Positions 25,788 to 34,293 of a stretch of DNA of 64,000 nucleotides are shown here, piece by piece (within the stretch, counting starts at the first letter, position 1; each line of letters starts with the position of its first letter). The position numbers and the translations under genes were made by a program. Location of the stretch: assembly GCA_964521425.1 (NCBI GenBank), contig CAZFRO010000013.1:3844-67843 (forward strand). The letters are read 5' to 3'. The DNA comes from Joyebacterum sp964521425 (GTDB taxonomy: Bacteria > Joyebacterota > Joyebacteria > Joyebacterales > Joyebacteraceae). The notes under the pieces are model-generated. The model was not told the origin of the DNA. It did no database searches and was given only the letters and a program-made list of their open reading frames with translations.

Positions 25788-27581
25788 ATGGCAGAAACCA
25801 GGGTTCAGGGTACCATCAGGAAGGTGTCGGGACCGCTCGTCGTGGCCGACGGCATGCGTGAGGCCAGGATGTTCGACGTCGTGCTCGTGAGCGAGAAGAA
25901 CTTGATCGGCGAGATCATCGAGATCAAGGGCGACCTCGCATCCATCCAGGTCTACGAGGATACCGGTGGACTCGGGCCGGGTGAGCCAGTCATTTCGACG
26001 GGCGAGCCTCTCTCTGTTGAACTCGGGCCGGGCATCATCGAGTCAATCTACGACGGCATCCAGCGGCCCCTCGACAAGATCGAGGAGATAGCCGGAGCGC
26101 TCATCACGCGCGGCATCAGTGTCCCGGGTCTCGACCGCGATAAGAAGTGGGAGTTTGTGGCGACCGCGAAGGTCGGGGATGAGGTGGTGGGTGGCGACAT
26201 CCTTGGGACAGTGCGGGAGTCGAGCCTGGTCGATCACAAGATCATGGTGCCCCCGAGACTCAAGGGAAAGATCACCAAGATAGAAAGCGGCAGCGTCACA
26301 GTTACCGACACGGTGGCCGTTCTTGCCGACGGCAGCGAGACACACGATCTGACGCCCATGCAGCGTTGGCCCGTCCGTCTCCCGCGTCCGTACAAGGAGA
26401 GGGTGAATCCGGTTGAACCGCTCGTCACTGGACAGCGTGTCATCGACGCCTTCTTCCCAATCGCCAAGGGTGGCACCGCATGTGTGCCGGGCCCGTTCGG
26501 AGCCGGGAAGACGGTCATCCAGCATCAGCTTGCGAAGTGGGCGGATGCGGAGATCGTCGTCTTCGTCGGCTGCGGCGAACGCGGCAACGAGATGACCGAC
26601 GTCCTCCTTGAGTTCCCAGAGCTCAAAGATCCACGATCAGGCGAGCCCTTGATGAAGCGGACGGTGCTCGTTGCAAACACCTCCAACATGCCGGTGGCGG
26701 CTCGTGAGGCGTCCATCTACACGGGGATAACGATCGCGGAGTACTTCCGCGACATGGGCTACTCGGTCGCTCTTATGGCGGACTCGACGTCACGATGGGC
26801 CGAGGCTCTTCGTGAGATGTCAGGGCGGCTCGAGGAGATGCCAGGAGAGGAAGGCTATCCCGCCTATCTCCCGGCGCGAGCGGCGCAGTTCTATGAGCGT
26901 GCCGGACGCGTCAAGTGTCTCGGAAGCGATGACAGGATCGGCGCGCTGTCCGCGGTAGGCGCCGTCTCGCCTCCAGGAGGCGATCTCTCTGATCCGGTCG
27001 TTCAGGCTACCCTTAAGGTTGTAAAGGTCTTCTGGTCGCTCGAGGACTGGCTCGCATACGAGCGTCATTTCCCGGCGATCAACTGGCTGACGAGCTACTC
27101 CCTCTATCATGAGGCCCTTGCGGAGTACTTCAGGACTGAGGTCTCTGAGGAGTGGGAGGGACTGCGGCAGGAGTCAATGAGGATCCTGCAGCAGGAGGCG
27201 GAGCTCAAGGAGATAGCCCGGCTCGTCGGTACGGACGCCCTCTCGGACAAGGACCGGTTGATGCTTGCGACAGCCAAGTCCCTGCGGGAGGACTTCCTGC
27301 ACCAGAACGCTTTTGACGACGTGGATACATACACGTCGTTTCCCAAACAGTTCAAGATGCTGAGTAACATCATTGGATTCGACAGGCTTTCCCGGGACGC
27401 CCTCGAGCAGGGTGTGACGACCGAGGAACTCTTCGCGCTACCCGTGCAAGAGAATCTCGTCAGGTCGCGCTACATCCCGGAGTCACAGATGGATGAGTTC
27501 GACGCCATCTGGGGCCGCATCGAGCAGCAGGTGCGCGAACTCGTGGAGAAGAGAGTTGGCGCCGAGGAGGTCGCAGCCTAA
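25788..27581 (+). CDS. ntpA: V/A-type ATPase catalytic subunit A
   Basis: Catalytic subunit, 597 residues. The P-loop is GPFGAGKT at 235-242, the catalytic glutamate lies in VGCGERGNEM, and the A-specific non-homologous insert follows the N-terminal barrel (KVGDEVVGGDILG). The SRWAEALREMSGRLEEMPGE segment is strongly conserved. AGGAGAAGGAGA precedes the ATG. Its stop TAA shares its last A with the ntpB start. Confidence 0.97.
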   Translation: MAETRVQGTIRKVSGPLVVADGMREARMFDVVLVSEKNLIGEIIEIKGDLASIQVYEDTGGLGPGEPVISTGEPLSVELGPGIIESIYDGIQRPLDKIEEIAGALITRGISVPGLDRDKKWEFVATAKVGDEVVGGDILGTVRESSLVDHKIMVPPRLKGKITKIESGSVTVTDTVAVLADGSETHDLTPMQRWPVRLPRPYKERVNPVEPLVTGQRVIDAFFPIAKGGTACVPGPFGAGKTVIQHQLAKWADAEIVVFVGCGERGNEMTDVLLEFPELKDPRSGEPLMKRTVLVANTSNMPVAAREASIYTGITIAEYFRDMGYSVALMADSTSRWAEALREMSGRLEEMPGEEGYPAYLPARAAQFYERAGRVKCLGSDDRIGALSAVGAVSPPGGDLSDPVVQATLKVVKVFWSLEDWLAYERHFPAINWLTSYSLYHEALAEYFRTEVSEEWEGLRQESMRILQQEAELKEIARLVGTDALSDKDRLMLATAKSLREDFLHQNAFDDVDTYTSFPKQFKMLSNIIGFDRLSRDALEQGVTTEELFALPVQENLVRSRYIPESQMDEFDAIWGRIEQQVRELVEKRVGAEEVAA

Positions 27582-28969
27582 TGGTTAAAGAATACAAGAC
27601 CGTCCAGGAGGTTGCCGGACCGCTGCTCCTGGTGGGCGGCGTCTCCGGAGTGAAGTACGAAGAGCTGGTTGAGGTCGAGCTGCCCGGCGGTGATGTGAGA
27701 CGCGGCAAGGTCCTCGAGGTGAATGAGGACACGGCCCTCGTGCAGTTGTTCGAGGGTGCGACAGGCGTCAGCGTCGACAGCGCGCGGGTGCGCTTCCTCG
27801 GCAAGGGTCTCGAACTCGGACTGTCGCGCGACATGCTGGGGCGTGTCTTCGACGGGCTGGGTGGTCCGAAGGACGGCGGTCCTCAGATTATCCCCGAGGT
27901 AAAGCGTGACGTGGCCGGGGCGCCGATCAACCCTTGGGCACGCAACTACCCGAACGAATTCATCCAGACGGGAGTGTCGGCGATAGATGGCCTGAACACG
28001 CTTGTCAGAGGCCAGAAGCTTCCCATCTTCTCGGGCTTCGGCCTTCCGCACGCGGAGCTCGTGGCGCAGATCGCGCGTCAGGCGGCGGTGCGCGGGACGG
28101 AAGAGGAGTTCGCGGTTGTGTTCGCGGCGATGGGCATCACTTTTGAAGAGGCCGAGTACTTCATCGCCGACTTCCGGAGAACGGGCGCCATCGATCGCGC
28201 CGTGCTCTTCGTGAACCTGGCGAGCGACCCGGCGATCGAGCGCATCGCGACACCGCGTATGGCGCTCACAGCGGCCGAGTACCTCGCATTCGATCTCGAG
28301 ATGCACGTTCTCGTTATCCTAACGGATCTCACGAACTACTGTGAAGCGCTCCGCGAGATATCGGCGGCGCGGAAGGAAGTGCCGGGAAGACGTGGTTATC
28401 CGGGCTATCTCTACACGGATCTCTCGACGATCTACGAGCGGGCCGGACGGATCAAGGGGAAGAAGGGTTCGATCACGCAGATCCCGGTGGTCTCCATGCC
28501 CGACGATGACAAAACACATCCGATCCCGGACCTGACCGGGTACATCACCGAGGGTCAGATAATCCTCGACCGTGGTCTGCACAGAAAGGGCATCTACCCG
28601 CCCATCAATGTGCTCCCGTCGCTCTCCCGCCTGAGGGACAAGGGGATAGGTGAGGGCAAGACGCGTGAGGATCATGCGAACCTGGCCAACCAGCTCTTTG
28701 CAGCGTATGCACGCGGCAAGGAGGCACAGGAGCTGGCCGTCATCCTTGGCGAAGGCGCGCTCTCACCGGAGGACAAGGCGTTCTTCAAGTTCGCCGAGGT
28801 CTTCGAGAACAGCTACGTCCGCCAGGGGCAAGATGAGAACCGGACCATCGATGAGACGCTGGCCCTGGGTTGGGAACTCCTTGAGATTCTCCCGAACTCG
28901 GAGCTTAAGCGTGTGAAGCCGGAGCAGATCGATCGGTACATGAAGAAGACCGTGACCGCCGGCGAGTAA
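27581..28969 (+). CDS. ntpB: V/A-type ATPase subunit B
   Basis: Non-catalytic hexamer partner of A, 462 residues. It keeps the beta barrel and nucleotide-fold layout but has FSGFGLPHAELVAQ in place of a P-loop, as normal for B. ALREISAARKEVPGRRGYPG is a family hallmark. It overlaps ntpA by one base. Confidence 0.97.
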   Translation: MVKEYKTVQEVAGPLLLVGGVSGVKYEELVEVELPGGDVRRGKVLEVNEDTALVQLFEGATGVSVDSARVRFLGKGLELGLSRDMLGRVFDGLGGPKDGGPQIIPEVKRDVAGAPINPWARNYPNEFIQTGVSAIDGLNTLVRGQKLPIFSGFGLPHAELVAQIARQAAVRGTEEEFAVVFAAMGITFEEAEYFIADFRRTGAIDRAVLFVNLASDPAIERIATPRMALTAAEYLAFDLEMHVLVILTDLTNYCEALREISAARKEVPGRRGYPGYLYTDLSTIYERAGRIKGKKGSITQIPVVSMPDDDKTHPIPDLTGYITEGQIILDRGLHRKGIYPPINVLPSLSRLRDKGIGEGKTREDHANLANQLFAAYARGKEAQELAVILGEGALSPEDKAFFKFAEVFENSYVRQGQDENRTIDETLALGWELLEILPNSELKRVKPEQIDRYMKKTVTAGE

Positions 28970-28998
28970 ATCAAGATCGATGAACGCGGGGACTTTCG

Positions 28999-29015
28999 GC
29001 CGGCAGAGAGCCGGC
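28999..29015 (+). other. Small intercistronic hairpin ntpB-ntpD
   Basis: GCCGGC, loop AGAGA, GCCGGC. It lies between ntpB and ntpD and could protect or stall the transcript; no T-run follows, so it is not a typical terminator. Confidence 0.4.
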
Positions 29016-29040
29016 GCGGACCCCGACACGGGGAAGATAG

Positions 29041-29664
29041 ATGAGGCTACGCGCGAATCCCAATAGAATGCAGCTCCTGAGGCTCAAGCGACGCCTCCAG
29101 CTTGCCAAGCGGGGCCACAAGCTCCTCAAGGACAAGCAGGAGGAACTGATGCGCCGGTTCCTTGGAGTCGTGCACAGGGCCAGGGATCTTCGGCAAGAGG
29201 TCGAGGGAGATCTGGCTCATGCCTACCGTGCGTTCGTCTCGGCTCGATTCGAGATGAGTGGGGGCGCCATGGAGGCCGCGCTTGCGTTCTCACAGAGGAC
29301 CGTGAAACTCCAGCCATCGCGCGAGCAGATCATGAACCTCAGAGTTCCGAGCTTCGCGGTCGAGTTCCCGAAGGACGCCGAGTTCGGCTACGGTTTCGCC
29401 GACACAACGGCAGAGCTTGACAGCGCGCTCGAGCTCTACGCCGCCGTCATCCCGAGGCTTATGAGACTGGCGGAGATGGAGAAGTCTGTCCAGCTGATCG
29501 CAGCTGAGCTTGAGAAGACACGACGGCGGGTCAACGCACTCGAGCACATCCTCGTCCCGAATCTGGAGGAGACGATTCGCTTCATCGGCGACCGTCTGGC
29601 AGAGATGGAGCGAGAGACCTCGACACGGCTCATGAAGATCAAGGACATGGTGCGCGAGCACTGA
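29041..29664 (+). CDS. ntpD: V/A-type ATPase central shaft subunit D
   Basis: Rotor shaft subunit, 207 residues. It begins with the usual NPNRMQLLRLKRRLQLAKRG and ends with the second long helix (AAELEKTRRRVNALEHILVP); the two pack as an antiparallel coiled coil through the head. It is the last gene of the ATPase operon and is followed 31 bases later by a strong hairpin. Confidence 0.95.
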   Translation: MRLRANPNRMQLLRLKRRLQLAKRGHKLLKDKQEELMRRFLGVVHRARDLRQEVEGDLAHAYRAFVSARFEMSGGAMEAALAFSQRTVKLQPSREQIMNLRVPSFAVEFPKDAEFGYGFADTTAELDSALELYAAVIPRLMRLAEMEKSVQLIAAELEKTRRRVNALEHILVPNLEETIRFIGDRLAEMERETSTRLMKIKDMVREH

Positions 29665-29695
29665 TTCGCGATGATGATCCTGGGAATAGACAAAG

Positions 29696-29726
29696 AACGG
29701 GGCGCCGATACTGGGCGCCCCGTTTC
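29696..29726 (+). terminator. Terminator of V-ATPase operon
   Basis: An 11-base stem AACGGGGCGCC / GGCGCCCCGTT with a seven-base loop, followed by TTCTC. The T-run is short but the position right after ntpD fits. Confidence 0.8.
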
Positions 29727-29752
29727 TCGTACTGCGTGCTCCGGTGGTACGG

Positions 29753-30127
29753 TCAGTGGCCTGGATTGACCTCACCCCCGGCCGTGCATAAGAGCCTAGT
29801 CGAAGTAGAAATCAGCCCGGAGCGAGTAGTCGAGATTCCAGGCGGAGATGTGCTCGTCCTCCGCCTCGTAGGAGTAGGTTCCCTTCTCGGCGCAAGTCCC
29901 GCAAGCTCACCACGCTCCCGGGCGGCACGCCAGGCCAACAGGTGTGACGAGTACAGGCCCTCACGCCTCAGGAGAGCCCCAATTTCACCCGGCTTGCTGC
30001 AACCGTCGGTCTCCTTGAGGATCCGACGCTTGTACTCCGCCGTGAAACGCCGCCGCGCGGCCTTTGCCAAGACCTCTACCTCCCGTTCCCGAACAACTCT
30101 TGAGTCGACGTTCATAACGACATCCAT
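29753..30127 (-). pseudogene. IS3-family transposase OrfA remnant
   Basis: An open frame of 124 residues of which residues 23-83 resemble the OrfA helix-turn-helix of IS3-family elements (RRRFTAEYKRRILKE, then PGEIGALLRREGLYSSHL and GELAGLAP). After GLAPRRE the sequence leaves the family and becomes Arg/Thr/Ser/Pro-rich because a different frame is meaningful there (see 29796-29882). OrfB and typical terminal repeats are absent, so this is a dead fragment. Confidence 0.72.
29796..29882 (-). pseudogene. C-terminal fragment of an outer membrane protein gene
   Basis: In the frame shifted from the transposase fragment, 28 codons before TAG read GTYSYEAEDEHISAWNLDYS then LRADFYFD. The alternating aromatic/aliphatic strand ending with aromatic residues resembles the last strand of an outer-membrane barrel. 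Together with the signal-peptide fragment at 30255-30386, same strand, it looks like one gene cut by the insertion. This is inference from pattern only. Confidence 0.45.
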
Positions 30128-30148
30128 ACTCGCCCTCTACACTAAACT

Positions 30149-30227
30149 AGAGCACGCTCCGTGTCTCACCCATATTGGCAGAGAGGGCTCGGTCTCTTGA
30201 GCGTGGCCTTCGGAGCGAGCGTGCTCT
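30149..30227. repeat. 11-base inverted repeat upstream of transposase fragment
   Basis: AGAGCACGCTC at 30149-30159 and its exact complement GAGCGTGCTCT at 30217-30227, 57 bases apart. It may be internal to the insertion or part of its end; it does not flank the transposase remnant. Confidence 0.6.
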
Positions 30228-30254
30228 GAAGGTGGCGATCGCAGAGATGTACGT

Positions 30255-30386
30255 TCAGGGGGTGTCGACTGCGAGTTCCTTCGGGTTGAACGTGCCCGCA
30301 TAGCGAAGGCTCGTGTAGAGTCCGGCCGATGCGACTGAGCTCACAAGCATCATGACGACAACCAGAGCGATCATAGAACGCTTCAT
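30255..30386 (-). CDS. Short secreted peptide, likely N-terminal fragment of a broken gene
   Basis: ATG 30386 follows GGAGGGGGGAAGCT, a very strong ribosome site. It encodes 43 residues: a clear signal peptide (MKRSMIALVVVMMLVSSVAS, cleavage after ASA) and then GLYTSLRYAGTFNPKELAVD before a TGA. A mature part of some 20 residues is too short for a normal secreted protein, and GLYTSLRYAG looks like the first strand of a small barrel. I think it was cut by the adjacent IS remnant, though it could be a genuine small peptide. Confidence 0.55.
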   Translation of the reverse strand: MKRSMIALVVVMMLVSSVASAGLYTSLRYAGTFNPKELAVDTP

Positions 30387-30518
30387 AGCTTCCCCCCTCC
30401 GAGACCGAGTGTTACCCACATGCCGAGGGTTAGAATTGTTGAGATAGTCCATCCAGTCAAGGGAAATCAAGCCGCCGGCACCACCTATAGTAACCGAGCC
30501 GCCACGATCCAAAGCCTT

Positions 30519-30872
30519 CTATGACTCCTGCTCCTCGCTCCAGGGTGGGTCTACAATACAGAGGAAGGCCAGCTCTTTGGCCCCGGTGTTCTCTATCCAC
30601 TGCACTGAGTTCGGCGGAATGTGGATGGCTTGCCCCGCCTGAACACGGTGAGACTCGTCTCCGACGTGCAGCTCACCTGAGCCGGAGAGAATGTAGTAGA
30701 CCTCCGATGACGCGAGTCGGTGTGGAGTGGACGCCTCGCCCGCCTGCACGACGGCGTGGGCGAGGCTATACGAAATCGAGACAGCATCCCTCTCCGGATG
30801 CAGGATCTCCCGAAGCTCCGCGTGATCGGCAGCGCGGATCTTCCCGATGAGCCTGATATCCTTGACTAGCAC
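30519..30872 (-). CDS. Cupin domain protein
   Basis: A single-domain cupin of 117 residues. The first motif region is GEASTPHRLASSEVYYILSG with the Glu, and the second is AIHIPPNSVQWIENTG. The usual metal His pattern is partly changed (one His in PHRL, no His in the second motif), so metal binding is doubtful. It starts at GTG 30872 behind AGGAG. No pathway partner is adjacent, so the ligand is unknown. Confidence 0.8.
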   Translation of the reverse strand: MLVKDIRLIGKIRAADHAELREILHPERDAVSISYSLAHAVVQAGEASTPHRLASSEVYYILSGSGELHVGDESHRVQAGQAIHIPPNSVQWIENTGAKELAFLCIVDPPWSEEQES

Positions 30873-31117
30873 ACATATCTCCTTACACGTTCATGATCAG
30901 GGAAGTGGCGCCTAAGAGGGGGCCTGAGGCTGGAATGGGCGCGCCACGGCAAGCAACCGGCCGGCATGATTCGTTTGACAGAGCAGCATGGATGATGTAC
31001 AAGACAAAGGTGAGTGGGCCACGGGCTCACTTTCACGGAGAATAGCACATTCGCGGGTGGAGAAGGAAACAACTACTACCGCCGCAGCAGTCACAGCGCG
31101 GCCATCCAGGGGGACTT
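30873..31117. other. Divergent intergenic region, cupin / OmpA protein
   Basis: About 245 bases between two divergent genes. It must hold promoters for both, but I found no -35/-10 pair good enough to name. Short frames here have no family resemblance. Confidence 0.4.
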
Positions 31118-32560
31118 ATGCTGAGAGTGCTCGTGTCCGTGCTCGTCGCGCTCATTATTCTGAGCGTGGGTGCATCGGCGGACGTGGCTTGCGATGACCT
31201 TGCCGTCGGCATCAACTTCGGCATGCTCCAGCCGACCGGTGGAGAAAACTCGTACGAAGAGAGTGGCATGGTCCTGGGGCTCATGGCCAAGAAGCCCCTG
31301 ACGGACAAAATATGGATAGCCTTCGAATACGCGCACGGTGTCAGCGCGAACGGCGAGGCAGTACCTGCGAGCAGGCTCCAGGGATTCGGCAGCGCAGATG
31401 AGTTCCTGACCGTATGGAACAAAGCGCAGGTCTCAGCAGTCTACAATCTAATTCCCGAGGGGCGCGTCATTCCGTTCCTGAGCGCCGGACTCGGCATGGC
31501 CTTCTGGGAGGTTCAGGACTGGCGGGAGGACGCGGCTGAACCAGGTGGCGTTGCCGACGGCTATGACGCTGATGGCAAGAAGAAGACGCTCACCTCTGCC
31601 GGTCTCACTGCTACTGTCGGTGCTGGGGCAGACATCTTTGTTACAGACGACATCGCCTTCACAGTCGGCGGACGCTATGGCTTCCTCCTGGGCAACAAGA
31701 TAGACAACGTGGGCCTGAGTTCCGTCGCTGGAGCGGACTGGGTCGACGCGAACAACGCGATCCTTGAGGCGTACGCCGGCCTCACCCTCTACTTCGGTCC
31801 CGGGGACTGCGACGGGGACGGCATCATCGGAAGACAGGACGAGTGCTGGAATGTCCCTGAGGACTTCGACGGCTTCGAGGACGAGGATGGATGTCCCGAC
31901 TACGACAACGACATGGACGGCATCCTCGACGAGGACGACGCGTGTCCCGACGATCCCGAGGACTTCGATGACGACGCCGACGAGGACGGGTGTCCGGACA
32001 TCGACATGGATGGCGACGGGATTCTCGATGAGGACGACGCGTGTCCTGAGGACCCCGAGGACATGGACGGCTTCGAAGATAAGGACGGGTGCCCCGAGTT
32101 TGACAACGACAACGACGGCGTGCTCGATCCGATCGACATATGCCCTGACACCCCGCCGGGTGTCACGGTCGACGACCGGGGTTGTGAGATCGTTCTGCCG
32201 GCCACGACCGCAGCAGACATCTACCCGGTCGGTGTGAGATTCCCGCTCAACAGCGCCGTCATCTCATCGGAGGGACAGGCGGACCTTGATGAGATGGTGA
32301 TAATTCTCACTAGCTACCCCGAGCTTCTGGCTGAGATCGACGGCTTCACCTGTGACCTCGGAGAAGCCGACTACAACATGACCCTCTCGGAGAAGCGCGC
32401 CGTGGCGGTCATCGGTTATCTCACGGAGCACGGTGTCGCGGTCGAGCGCTTCACCAAGGAGGCTTTTGGTGAGGAGCGTCCGGCGTTCCCGAACGTCGAC
32501 GAAGAGAGCCGCAGCAAGAACAGGCGCGTTGTGGTTACGCTGAAGCACGTCGACGAATAG
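31118..32560 (+). CDS. OmpA/OprF-like outer membrane protein with thrombospondin type 3 repeats
   Basis: A 480-residue protein. Signal peptide at 1-21, an N-terminal eight-strand-like barrel (about 25-230), then four to five calcium-type TSP3 repeats (DNDMDGILDEDDACP and relatives, about 229-352), and an OmpA C-terminal peptidoglycan-binding domain (about 360-478) with GFTCDLGEADYNMTLSEKRA, where the Asp and Arg that bind diaminopimelate are present. It should tether the outer membrane to the wall. GGGGG precedes the ATG, and a strong hairpin follows at 32611. Confidence 0.93.
   Translation: MLRVLVSVLVALIILSVGASADVACDDLAVGINFGMLQPTGGENSYEESGMVLGLMAKKPLTDKIWIAFEYAHGVSANGEAVPASRLQGFGSADEFLTVWNKAQVSAVYNLIPEGRVIPFLSAGLGMAFWEVQDWREDAAEPGGVADGYDADGKKKTLTSAGLTATVGAGADIFVTDDIAFTVGGRYGFLLGNKIDNVGLSSVAGADWVDANNAILEAYAGLTLYFGPGDCDGDGIIGRQDECWNVPEDFDGFEDEDGCPDYDNDMDGILDEDDACPDDPEDFDDDADEDGCPDIDMDGDGILDEDDACPEDPEDMDGFEDKDGCPEFDNDNDGVLDPIDICPDTPPGVTVDDRGCEIVLPATTAADIYPVGVRFPLNSAVISSEGQADLDEMVIILTSYPELLAEIDGFTCDLGEADYNMTLSEKRAVAVIGYLTEHGVAVERFTKEAFGEERPAFPNVDEESRSKNRRVVVTLKHVDE
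31800..32180 (+). repeat. TSP3-coding Asp-rich repeats
   Basis: In-frame imperfect repeats of about 75-110 bases coding for alternating Asp-rich loops and Cys-Pro pairs (DEDDACPDDPEDFDDDADED and similar). They belong to the OmpA-like gene. Confidence 0.75.
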
Positions 32561-32610
32561 TCGAGGGCCAGACGTAACAGCACCAAAACCAGAGAGAAAC
32601 AGTCGAAAAT

Positions 32611-32640
32611 GGGGGAGCGGTCGCAAGGCCGCTCCCCCTG
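32611..32640 (+). terminator. Terminator after the OmpA-like gene
   Basis: A 10-base stem GGGGGAGCGG / CCGCTCCCCC with an eight-base loop, then TGCATTTG. The T-run is weak but the stem is very stable. Confidence 0.75.
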
Positions 32641-32827
32641 CATTTGCATGGCACATACCTTGCTATTCATCAGGGGAGCGGTCCGATGTGCGCCATCGGC
32701 CCGCGTCTGATTCATGCGTGACCGGCGGAGTCGGTGCAAAACGCCGGGGCACGGGTGCATTCTGCTTCGTTGACGCAACTTTGGTCGGTTGATATTCGGC
32801 CACCGGCACTCTCACTGGGGGATCGGC

Positions 32828-34132
32828 ATGGGACGCAGTACCGAAGAAATACATCGAAGACTGTTCATAGCCGCCTTCAGGGATAAGGATCGGAAGACGG
32901 CGTTCGATCGTCTGCGGAGTGCCGGGTACGATGTGACCGAAGGGGTAGATCCCAACAGCGTCGTTTCCGAGGCAAAGGCGGCCGCGCCGGACCTCATCAT
33001 TCTAGATCATACCGAGGAGAGTGCCCGGGCGGCCAACTGCGAACAGAAACTGGCATCCGACCAGGAGACCCGGAGGATGCCGGTTCTTGTCATCTGCGGC
33101 CCGGACGAGGAAAGACGCGCCGAGAGCGAGCCTCAAGGTGTCGACTATCTGTACCGGCCGTTCAGCGCCGGTGAGTTCCTCACTCGGGTCAAGGCTGTCA
33201 TGCGTGTCGCATATGATGAGGTCGAAGGTGGGAAGAGGCCGAAGCGCGACGGAGTGACGAAGCTCTACAACCGTTTCTACTTCGACGAGAGAATGGAGAA
33301 GGAGATCGAGCGTGCACGACGCTACAGCCGCGAGCTCGCACTTGTGCTCCTGGACATCGATGGTCTGGACAACATCAACAAGTCCTTCGGACACGAGACT
33401 GGCGATGCGGCTCTCAGATCTCTCGCTGACATCCTCCTGGCAGGTACTCGGCTCTCCGACATCATATGTAGATTTGGCGGTGATGAGTTCGCCTTGATTC
33501 TTCCAGAGACTACAAGTTCCGACGCAGGGATCCTCGCAGAGAGGCTGAGGGCTACCTTCTCCAATCAGGTGCTCAAGTCCAGAGCCGGGGACGTGATGGT
33601 GACGGCGTCGTGCGGCGTGGCGGAGTATCCGGATCACGGTGGTGACACCGCAACGATCATGCGCATGGCGGATTCGGCCCTGTCCAGGGCTCGAAAAGAT
33701 GGAAGGAACCGAACGGTCCTGGCCTTCTCAGATGCGCCCGGAGCAGCCTGGGGCGGGGTCGCAGTCGGACCGACCATCCTCCTCGTGGAGGGGAATGCAT
33801 ACAACAGAAGCGTGGCATCTGTTGTCCTGAAAGCACACGGCTACGAGGTGATCGAGGCTGCGGACGGGATGACTGCGGTTGCTTTGGCGAAATCCTCACA
33901 TCCGGATCTCGTCATCATGGATCTCGCCCTGAACGGGATGAGTGGTCTGGATGCGACGCGGAAGCTCTATGCGATGGATGAGACGAAGGACATCCCGGTG
34001 GTTGCACTTACGAGCACCGAAACACCCGGGGACATAGCGGAGCTTGTGAAGGCGGGGTGTCGCGGCTATATAACAAAGCCGATCAACACGAACAACCTTG
34101 CATCGCAGATAGAATCGTACATCGAACACTGA
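32828..34132 (+). CDS. Diguanylate cyclase with flanking receiver domains (REC-GGDEF-REC)
   Basis: Makes cyclic di-GMP from GTP. It has 434 residues from ATG 32828 (GGGGG six bases upstream). The order is a degenerate receiver (about 12-125; LIILDHTEE keeps an Asp but the conserved Lys is Arg in YLYRPF), a GGDEF domain (about 140-300) with intact RFGGDEFAL and the RxxD inhibition site RLSD, then a second receiver (about 315-432). The second receiver has IMDLALNGMSG and the Lys in YITKPIN, but VEGN replaces the usual acidic pair. The enzyme core looks active and feedback-inhibited; phospho-control may be altered. No kinase is adjacent. Confidence 0.92.
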   Translation: MGRSTEEIHRRLFIAAFRDKDRKTAFDRLRSAGYDVTEGVDPNSVVSEAKAAAPDLIILDHTEESARAANCEQKLASDQETRRMPVLVICGPDEERRAESEPQGVDYLYRPFSAGEFLTRVKAVMRVAYDEVEGGKRPKRDGVTKLYNRFYFDERMEKEIERARRYSRELALVLLDIDGLDNINKSFGHETGDAALRSLADILLAGTRLSDIICRFGGDEFALILPETTSSDAGILAERLRATFSNQVLKSRAGDVMVTASCGVAEYPDHGGDTATIMRMADSALSRARKDGRNRTVLAFSDAPGAAWGGVAVGPTILLVEGNAYNRSVASVVLKAHGYEVIEAADGMTAVALAKSSHPDLVIMDLALNGMSGLDATRKLYAMDETKDIPVVALTSTETPGDIAELVKAGCRGYITKPINTNNLASQIESYIEH

Positions 34133-34174
34133 TCGAAGCCACAGACTGAGAAGAAACCCGTGGAAACAGCGACG

Positions 34175-34202
34175 CGCGGCCGGCGACTACTCGTCGGCCG
34201 CG
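34175..34202 (+). terminator. Hairpin after diguanylate cyclase gene
   Basis: A 12-base stem with one G-T pair (CGCGGCCGGCGA / TCGTCGGCCGCG) and a four-base loop CTAC. No T-run, but very stable and 42 bases after the stop. Confidence 0.65.
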
Positions 34203-34293
34203 TGCTGCGTCTGCTTCCCTGATGCCGCCCTTCCTGCTATGCTGAAGACAGAGACCCGCCTGTCACCGATGGCCTGCGTGGGAATATGCGTTC

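Noticed and set aside
29736..30200. 154-codon plus-strand frame over the IS remnant
   Set aside because: Antisense to the OrfA-like frame, which has clear family similarity.
31800..32180. CRISPR-like or minisatellite array
   Set aside because: The repeats are in-frame TSP3 coding repeats of the OmpA-like protein.
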